NCBI GenBank assembly: GCA_017554835.1
Contig: JAFZHO010000047.1
Location: 1-7,847 of the forward strand
Direction: 5' to 3'
DNA from: Clostridia bacterium
Lineage (GTDB): Bacteria > Bacillota > Clostridia > Oscillospirales > RGIG7773
Length of the DNA: 7,847 bases
Shown here piece by piece: positions 1 to 5,518 of this stretch. Each line of letters starts with the position of its first letter. Within the stretch, counting starts at the first letter, position 1. The translations under genes were made by a program, and so were the position numbers. The notes beneath the pieces were generated by a model. It was not told the DNA's origin and made no database searches. It saw only the letters and a program-made list of their open reading frames with translations.

Positions 1-1
1 G

Positions 2-130
2 CTTTCTTACTCTACCAGTCTATCGACCATTCTTTCGCTATACACCCAAATAGAAAAGACAAAAAACACTCTCGCAAGGAATGCGAATATAAAGCTTACG
101 CTCAGCGTGATGCTTGCAAATATACTATAA
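2..130 (+). CDS. C-terminal fragment of a DNA polymerase III delta' (HolB)-like protein, partial
   Basis: This frame is open from the left edge to a TAA at 128-130 and encodes 42 residues of a gene whose start lies outside the window. The last 25 or so residues read EKTKNTLARNANIKLTLSVM followed by LANIL. This resembles the usual C-terminus of clamp-loader delta' subunits, where a helix is followed by N-x-N, then L-x-L-x-x-x-L-L near the end. HolB is part of the DnaX clamp-loader complex that loads the sliding clamp. The gap to the next gene is 19 bases on the same strand, so the two are probably cotranscribed. Frame 1 is also open here, so the frame choice rests on this short similarity. Another protein with a similar helical end cannot be excluded. 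Confidence 0.45.
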   Translation, partial: LSYSTSLSTILSLYTQIEKTKNTLARNANIKLTLSVMLANIL

Positions 131-136
131 GGAATA

Positions 137-142
137 AAAGGG
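137..142 (+). promoter_or_regulatory. Ribosome binding site of the zapA-like gene
   Basis: AAAGGG at 137-142 lies 7 bases before the ATG at 150, a normal Shine-Dalgarno distance. A second purine run, TAAGGA at 128-133, overlaps the upstream stop codon but is 16 bases from the ATG, which is too far to be the main site. The placement supports the ATG at 150 as the true start. Confidence 0.55.
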
Positions 143-149
143 TTTTAAT

Positions 150-509
150 ATGAACGAAAAAAAATTAGCTCTTTCAATAGGTGGTTACGAGTTTTTTATA
201 AAAGCAGGGGATAATCAGGCAGAGGTTTTGAGAAACGCCGAGAAACTTGATAACGATATCAAAGCGGCAATCAGCACCAACCCAAACGCTCCCCTCGTAT
301 TAAATATTATCCTTACTGCCCTTGAATATACGGAAAAGCTTTCAGACAAGGAAGAAAGCGATAATAATATGAGAGACCTTGTCAGCGATTATATCAAAGA
401 AATCGAAAACCTTAAACGTCAAATCGCTTCTCTGAAAGAACAAAACCTAAAAGTTGAAAGAGAACTTCAGACCTATAAATTTAAAGATAGAAATAATCAG
501 AGATACTAA
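150..509 (+). CDS. zapA: ZapA-like cell division protein
   Basis: A small cytoplasmic protein of 119 residues, predicted to bind FtsZ and promote bundling and stability of the Z-ring. The N-terminal part (about residues 4-65) has the ZapA layout: a short beta segment LALSIGGYEFFIKA corresponding to the family's I-x-G-x-x-Y-x-I, then a helix with AEKLDNDIKAA, then LVLNIILTALEYTEKL, which matches the conserved A-L-N-I-A-D-E-L helix. Residues 65-112 are rich in K and E with hydrophobic residues at heptad-like spacing, as expected for the coiled coil that makes ZapA dimers and tetramers. Length is within the usual 80-140 range. The ATG at 150 is supported by AAAGGG 7 bases upstream. The gene probably belongs to a + strand operon with the fragment before it and ends at the hairpin at 514-542. 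Identity rests on motif layout; ZapA sequences are poorly conserved. Confidence 0.8.
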   Translation: MNEKKLALSIGGYEFFIKAGDNQAEVLRNAEKLDNDIKAAISTNPNAPLVLNIILTALEYTEKLSDKEESDNNMRDLVSDYIKEIENLKRQIASLKEQNLKVERELQTYKFKDRNNQRY

Positions 510-513
510 AAGC

Positions 514-550
514 AAAACCGAGAGGTAGTCCCTCTCGGTTTTATTTTTTT
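514..550. terminator. Bidirectional intrinsic terminator between convergent genes
   Basis: The arm AAAACCGAGAGG (514-525) pairs perfectly over 12 bp with CCTCTCGGTTTT (531-542) around the 5-base loop TAGTC. On the + strand the stem runs into ATTTTTTT (543-550), a strong T-tract terminating the zapA transcript. On the - strand the same stem is followed by GCTTTTAG, a weaker T-run that can terminate the large operon. It sits in the 39-base gap between the two convergent stop codons, and its T-tract reaches the stop codon of the - strand gene. Confidence 0.9.
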
Positions 551-3017
551 AGTCCATTCCGATTTTATCAAGTTCTTTATAAGTTTCCTGATATCTTTTT
601 ACGTATCTTGTCGTAATATAAGCGGTATTAAGGGTTGCGCTATCGTTTGGAATATCTCTCGTCCAATCGCAGAAATGGTGAGAATAATCAAATATAACCG
701 TGCAGTTGGAATATTTCGCCTGAAGCTCCATGGTATGAATATTATCAATATCTCTTTTTGTTCTATAACTCTGCTCAAAAACTTCGGCATCGTTCCAGAA
801 CTCCGCTCCCGCTCTTCTGGCGCCTCTTGCGAAGGCCTCAACGTGCTCTTCAAAATCAAGATACGTCTCTATTTCTACGTAGCACTCATCATCTCTTCCA
901 AGGCAGTCCTGAGCACAAACAATATCAACTATTGGTCTTTCCCCTTCTTTTTCGGGTTTCATAATCTCATAGATTCTCTCTTCGCCCTGAGAAGGTGCGC
1001 CCGTTCTGAACAAAGCAGGACAGAACATAGTTTTTCTCTTTTTATCGTATTTACGAACAAATTTCGTCATAGTTCCGTATAAAAGTCGATACATCTCAAC
1101 AGCGTGCTTACCGTTCATCCATTCGTCGCAAGTTTCCTCACTATGATAATAACCCTCAAAGGATTTATATTTATCATACTTATCATAGATATCGTGGATA
1201 TAATCCTCTGCATCAACAAGCATTTCAGAAATCATATTAAGACCGCCAATATCGCCTTCGGGAGCATAATCAAGGTTAGTCCAGTATCTTCCGTGAACGC
1301 CACTTGTTCCGATAAAGACGTGCATCTTAAGTTCCTCGGCGTGCTTCATAACTACGGTATATGGATCATCTGTTCCGTAGCCGTAACCACGCTGATAACC
1401 CTTTGCTTCAAGGCGAGGGCTTCTCATAGATAGAAGTTTATTTCCGGAGAAACCACCATGCTGCATTATAACGTAATCCATGCCCATTTCCTTCATGCCT
1501 TTAAGATGGATATACCACATAAAGTCGTCATGCTTAATAACGGGATGCTCGCAGTTTGTTTTTAATAAATGAACCTGACAGAATCCACCTCTATAAAGTG
1601 GCAACTGGGGCTGCTTATTATATGCTGCAACCTGCAAGATAGACATTCTTCTTCCGCCCTTGATAACGAATTTAACGTATCTTGCTTTCTTATTTTTAAA
1701 GTATAGTCTTCTTACCTGATAGAATCTGATGGTATGGCAGTGATATTCGCCTTCCATAAGTTCGAAGTTCTTTCCGTCCTCAGAAAGATAGGTTTCAACG
1801 CTTTCGGGAAGTATAAATCCATTTTTTCTGAAGAAATAAAGCATAACGGAATTAATCTCGTTTTTAACTTCACCAAAGTCGCAAAGAATTTCGTTTTCTC
1901 TCTCTTCAAGGTCCTCCTCGTTGCAGGAGAATGAACCATCAGTAAGATTATATGTCTCTTCCCCGTTTACTAAAACGGATTTTCTCTCAAGAACGTCAGT
2001 ATGAGGAAGAAGCTGCTTTCTCTCAAAATAATCGTAAGTGGGCTCTTTAACCTCTTTTTCAGTTCCAAAAATCTCAAACTGAGTAAGTGCTGCCTCGCCC
2101 GTAACAAAAATTCTTATGTATCTTGCTTTTACGGTATGATTTCTCATGGCAGGATAAATAGAAGTAAAACTATCTTCCGTTCCAAAATCATAGGAACGAT
2201 ACCCCTGAGCGAATGAGAAATATTCTTTTCCGTCAAGAGAATATTCCACGGAAACGTATTTAACGTTATTTTCCATTTCCTTTGTTGCAATGGTATTAAC
2301 GTCAACTTCAAAAACGTTACACTCTTTTTTAAGGTCGGCAGTTATAATGCTGACTTCGGAGCAGGAAATATGATGAGATTCCGATGCCTTTCTTGCCTCG
2401 CATTTTTCGATTTGGTCAAAACTTGGAATAACGCCGTCGGTTAAATCCTTTTCGGTAGAAACCATCTCGGATTTTTCTCCCTGCCAGTCGTATTTAAGTC
2501 CTTTTGAAAGAAGTTTGATTTCGTTTTTATTCTTTTTACCAAATACGCAAAAATCAGAAAATCTCATTTCTTTATCTACGTCTGCAAAAATAATGCAACG
2601 AACGCCTTTTGCCTGAACGGGTTTCTCATAGGAGAATTCATAAATGATTTCGTTCTCGGTTTCTTCTTTTGATTCAATCGCTTTTGGGAAAAGAGTATAG
2701 TTATAGCCATCGTCAGTGAAGAATAGTTCAAGCTTTTTTGGAAGCTCATCAATTTTAGAGAACTTGATGCTGACCTTTTCTACCTGAGCACAAAGGCCCC
2801 AGTCATTTTGAAAATACATATGAGAGTCAACGTATTCATCAAAATCCTTTACCTGAACCTGAGAATACCATGTTTTTAAGGTATATTCGGGGTTTTTCAA
2901 CTCCGCAATAACAAAAGCATCGTTATAAGTAAGTTTATTACCGAACTTATCGTTTTTTGCCACCGTTAGAGATGGATAGGAATAATAATATTTCGTATTC
3001 TGATTAATTCTTTCCAT
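549..3017 (-). CDS. Copy A: protein with three discoidin-like domains and a DUF4434-like TIM barrel
   Basis: A complete 822-residue protein, last gene of the - strand array. There is no signal peptide, sorting signal or membrane segment, so it is probably cytoplasmic. Three beta-sandwich modules come first: module 1 (about 10-160), module 2 (192-318) and module 3 (358-466). Each carries a strand of the F5/8 type C kind (FFTDDGYNYTLF, EYSLDGKEYFSF, TYLSEDGKNFELM); the first two end in V/I-F-G, the third in V-A-A-Y. Modules 2 and 3 open with LTDG. Residues about 475-822 look like a TIM barrel of the DUF4434 type: MDYVIMQHGG, VFIGTS, GYYHSEE (E627, E628), AQDCLGR (Q703, D704), EFWNDAEVFE (W741, E745) and VIFDYSHHF, in barrel order. 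Related barrels are suspected glycoside hydrolases, with E627 or E628 and E745 as candidate acids; the reaction and substrate are unknown. The ATG at 3017 is fixed by a near-perfect Shine-Dalgarno and by the N-terminus shared with copy B (MERIN-NT). Confidence 0.8.
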   Translation of the reverse strand: MERINQNTKYYYSYPSLTVAKNDKFGNKLTYNDAFVIAELKNPEYTLKTWYSQVQVKDFDEYVDSHMYFQNDWGLCAQVEKVSIKFSKIDELPKKLELFFTDDGYNYTLFPKAIESKEETENEIIYEFSYEKPVQAKGVRCIIFADVDKEMRFSDFCVFGKKNKNEIKLLSKGLKYDWQGEKSEMVSTEKDLTDGVIPSFDQIEKCEARKASESHHISCSEVSIITADLKKECNVFEVDVNTIATKEMENNVKYVSVEYSLDGKEYFSFAQGYRSYDFGTEDSFTSIYPAMRNHTVKARYIRIFVTGEAALTQFEIFGTEKEVKEPTYDYFERKQLLPHTDVLERKSVLVNGEETYNLTDGSFSCNEEDLEERENEILCDFGEVKNEINSVMLYFFRKNGFILPESVETYLSEDGKNFELMEGEYHCHTIRFYQVRRLYFKNKKARYVKFVIKGGRRMSILQVAAYNKQPQLPLYRGGFCQVHLLKTNCEHPVIKHDDFMWYIHLKGMKEMGMDYVIMQHGGFSGNKLLSMRSPRLEAKGYQRGYGYGTDDPYTVVMKHAEELKMHVFIGTSGVHGRYWTNLDYAPEGDIGGLNMISEMLVDAEDYIHDIYDKYDKYKSFEGYYHSEETCDEWMNGKHAVEMYRLLYGTMTKFVRKYDKKRKTMFCPALFRTGAPSQGEERIYEIMKPEKEGERPIVDIVCAQDCLGRDDECYVEIETYLDFEEHVEAFARGARRAGAEFWNDAEVFEQSYRTKRDIDNIHTMELQAKYSNCTVIFDYSHHFCDWTRDIPNDSATLNTAYITTRYVKRYQETYKELDKIGMD

Positions 3018-3024
3018 AACAATT

Positions 3025-3033
3025 CCCTCCTTA
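3025..3033 (-). promoter_or_regulatory. Near-perfect Shine-Dalgarno of copy A overlapping the stop of copy B
   Basis: On the - strand the copy B stop codon is part of TAAGGAGGG, which matches eight of nine bases of the anti-Shine-Dalgarno complement TAAGGAGGT. It ends 7 bases before the ATG of copy A. Because the stop codon lies inside the binding site, a ribosome finishing copy B would be placed to restart on copy A, which suggests translational coupling. Confidence 0.85.
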
Positions 3034-5502
3034 TTCCATGCCTATTTTATCAAGTTCTTTGAACTGTTCGTTATATCTTTTTGCGTATCTCGTCGTAATA
3101 TATGCAGTATTAAATACCGTTGAAATATTTGGGTTACCTTTTGTCCAATCGCAGAAATAATGAGGATAATCAAATACTATGGTGCAGTTTGAATATTTTG
3201 CCTCTACTTCCATGGTATGAACGTTATCGATATCACGTTTCGTTCTATAAATCTGCTCAAAAATTTCGGCGTCGTTCCAATATTCCGCCCCTGCTCTCTT
3301 AATACCTCTGACGAAGGCCTCCAAATGCTCTTCAAAATCGTTATATCCCTGAGGAGTTACGTAGCATTTTGGTTCTCTTCCAAGGCAGTCCTGAGCCGCA
3401 ATAATATCAATAAGTGGACGTTCGCCCTCTTTTTCCGGCCTGATCATATCATAGATTGCTTTTTCACCCTGAGCAGGAGAGCAAGTTCTGAATAATGCGG
3501 GAGAAGCCATAGTCTTTCTCTTTTTATCATATTTACGAACAAAATTCGTCATAGTTCCGTATAAAAGACGATACATTTCCGTAGCATATTTGCCACACAT
3601 CCACTCATCGCAGGTTTCCTCACTATGATAATAACCTTTGAACGCTTTATATTTATCGTATTTATCATAGATATCATGGATATAATCCTCAGCATCAACG
3701 AGAAATTCCTTAATCATTTTTAGTCCGCCTTTATCATCAGGACCTGCGTAATCAAGGTTAGTCCAGTATCTTCCGTGAACGCCGCTTGTTCCCACGTAGA
3801 CGTGCATATTAAGTTTTTCAGCAGCTTCCATACAAGCGGTATAGGGATCATAGCTTCCATAACCGTAGCCAAGTCGATATCCTTTTGCTTCAAGGCGAGG
3901 GCTCTTCATTGAAAGAAGTTGGTTTCCGTAGAATCCGCCGTGCTGCAAAACAACCTGGTCCATACCGATATCCTTCATACCTTTAAGATGAATATACCAC
4001 ATATAGTCGTCATTTTTAATAACGGCATGCTCCATATTACCCTTTAATAAGTGGATCTGAAGATATCCGCCACGATATAGCGGCAACTGGGGCTGCTTAT
4101 TATATACTGCAAGCTGCAAAATCGCCATTCTTCTATCGCCTTTAATAACGAATTTTGCATATCTTGCTTTCTGATTTTTGAAATATAGTCTTCTTACCTG
4201 GTAGAAACCGATGGTATGCTCCTTATATTCTCCCTCCATAAGCTGAAAATTCTTGCCATCTTCGGAAAGATAAGTTTCAACGCCTTCGGGAAGAGCGAAT
4301 CCGTTCTTTCTGATAAAGTAAAGCATAATAGAGTTGATTTCTTCTTTAACTTCACCAAAGTCGCATAGAATAACGTTTTCCTTTTCTTCAATGTCTTCCT
4401 CGTAGCAAGTGAATAAACCGTCGGTAAGCTTAGTTGATTCTTCGCCGTTTATTATAACGGGTTTTCCTTCCATAACGTCGGTATGAGGAATAAGCTCTTT
4501 TCTATCAAAATGGTCGTATTTTGGCTCTTTGATTTCTTTATCAGTTCCGTATACGCTAAACTGAGAAAGTGCTGCATCTCCCGTTACGTAGATTCTTATG
4601 TATCTTGCTTTTACGGTATGGTTTCTCATTGCAATATAACGGGAAGTATAAGCATCCTCGTTACCAAAATCAAAGCACTGATAACCCTGAGCAAATGCGT
4701 CATACCAGAAACGGTCAACCGAATACTCAACGGAGATATATTTTGCGCGGCTATTGAATTCCTTTGTGCAGATAGCGTCAACGGATACCTCGCAAACGTT
4801 TTTCACTTCCTGAAGGTCAATGGTTATAACGCTAACCTGGGAGCGAGAAATAGGATGCTCCTGATTAACGGTTTTTGCCTCGAATTTTTCTATCTCGTCA
4901 TATTTTCCTACTACGCCGTCAGTAAGATTCTTTTGGGTAGTGATAACGGTGCTATTTCCACCCTGCCATTCATAAGGAAGATCCTTTGAAAGAAGTTTAA
5001 TCTCGTTTTTATTCTTTTTACCGAAAACGCAGAAATCAGAAATTCTCATTTCTTTATCCATTTCGGCAAAAATCATAACGCGAACACCTTTTGCGTTAAG
5101 TGGTTTTTCAAGGGTAAATTCATACGTAATTTCGTTTGTTGTTTCTGATTTACCCTCTTTTACTTTTGGATAAAGAGTATAGTTATATCCATCATCAGTA
5201 AAGAATAACTCAATTCTTTCAGGAAGCAAATCAAGCTTTGAAAATTTCAAAGTTACCTTCTCTACCTCAGTGCAAAGTCCCCAGTCGTTCTGAAAATACA
5301 TATGAGAATCAACGTATTCATCAAAATCAGGACAAGCCACGGGAACACCACTCCAGTTTTTTCTATAATCCGTGTGGTTTTTGATTTCGACTTTGACCCA
5401 CTGGCCACCAAAGGTAAGTTTATCGCCGTATTTATCGTTTTTTGCAATTGTTAATGTTGGGTAAGAGTAAAAATATCTCGTATTCTTATTAATTCTTTCC
5501 AT
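3031..5502 (-). CDS. Copy B: protein with three discoidin-like domains and a DUF4434-like TIM barrel
   Basis: A complete 823-residue paralog with the same architecture as copy A and clear collinear similarity from end to end: three discoidin-like modules followed by a DUF4434-type barrel from about residue 476. Barrel motifs are GYYHSEE (E628, E629), AAQDCLGR and EYWNDAEIFE (W742, E746), followed by IVFDYPHYF. There is no signal peptide. Differences from the other copies: in module 2 the turn read as S-L-D-G in A and C is S-V-D-R here, so the usual Asp-Gly is lost; the barrel uses VVLQHGG where A and C have VIMQHG; and the loop after AQDCLGR differs. The stop codon is TAA inside the Shine-Dalgarno of copy A. 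The ATG at 5502 is supported by GGAG 9 bases upstream and by the shared N-terminus. Function is inferred only from fold: a candidate carbohydrate-active enzyme of unknown substrate. Confidence 0.8.
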   Translation of the reverse strand: MERINKNTRYFYSYPTLTIAKNDKYGDKLTFGGQWVKVEIKNHTDYRKNWSGVPVACPDFDEYVDSHMYFQNDWGLCTEVEKVTLKFSKLDLLPERIELFFTDDGYNYTLYPKVKEGKSETTNEITYEFTLEKPLNAKGVRVMIFAEMDKEMRISDFCVFGKKNKNEIKLLSKDLPYEWQGGNSTVITTQKNLTDGVVGKYDEIEKFEAKTVNQEHPISRSQVSVITIDLQEVKNVCEVSVDAICTKEFNSRAKYISVEYSVDRFWYDAFAQGYQCFDFGNEDAYTSRYIAMRNHTVKARYIRIYVTGDAALSQFSVYGTDKEIKEPKYDHFDRKELIPHTDVMEGKPVIINGEESTKLTDGLFTCYEEDIEEKENVILCDFGEVKEEINSIMLYFIRKNGFALPEGVETYLSEDGKNFQLMEGEYKEHTIGFYQVRRLYFKNQKARYAKFVIKGDRRMAILQLAVYNKQPQLPLYRGGYLQIHLLKGNMEHAVIKNDDYMWYIHLKGMKDIGMDQVVLQHGGFYGNQLLSMKSPRLEAKGYRLGYGYGSYDPYTACMEAAEKLNMHVYVGTSGVHGRYWTNLDYAGPDDKGGLKMIKEFLVDAEDYIHDIYDKYDKYKAFKGYYHSEETCDEWMCGKYATEMYRLLYGTMTNFVRKYDKKRKTMASPALFRTCSPAQGEKAIYDMIRPEKEGERPLIDIIAAQDCLGREPKCYVTPQGYNDFEEHLEAFVRGIKRAGAEYWNDAEIFEQIYRTKRDIDNVHTMEVEAKYSNCTIVFDYPHYFCDWTKGNPNISTVFNTAYITTRYAKRYNEQFKELDKIGME

Positions 5503-5511
5503 AACAATTTT

Positions 5512-5518
5512 CTCCCTA
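5512..5518 (-). promoter_or_regulatory. Shine-Dalgarno of copy B adjoining the stop of copy C
   Basis: The - strand reads TAGGGAG, where TAG is the stop of copy C and GGAG lies 9 bases before the ATG of copy B. The whole 13-base junction differs from the other junction at only two positions, so it was duplicated together with the gene. The match to the anti-Shine-Dalgarno is weaker than at copy A. Confidence 0.75.

Noticed and set aside
9..40. CTCTACC and surrounding bases recall the D-arm of a tRNA on the - strand.
   Set aside because: No acceptor or D-stem pairing can be formed at the right spacing, and the stretch falls inside the probable coding frame.
74..126. Inverted repeats (GCAAG/CTTGC at 74-78 and 113-117; ACGC/GCGT at 98-108) and a TATACT at 121-126 that could be a -10 box.
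   Set aside because: The stems are short and interrupted, no matching -35 lies 16-18 bases upstream of TATACT, and the region is probably coding. Not enough for a promoter or RNA element.
1..153. Frame 1 is also open from the edge to a TGA at 151-153, overlapping the zapA ATG as ATGA.
   Set aside because: The translation is rich in K, R, H and C without family resemblance, while frame 2 gives a plausible delta' C-terminus and a stop followed by a normal ribosome binding site. About 50 open codons can arise by chance.
4483..4989. Long + strand open frame of 168 codons antisense to copy B, with similar antisense frames at 675-1082, 2001-2216, 6110-6547 and 6950-7237.
   Set aside because: They lie opposite strongly conserved protein-coding frames, have no convincing ribosome binding sites, and recur at matching places only because the sense genes are paralogs.
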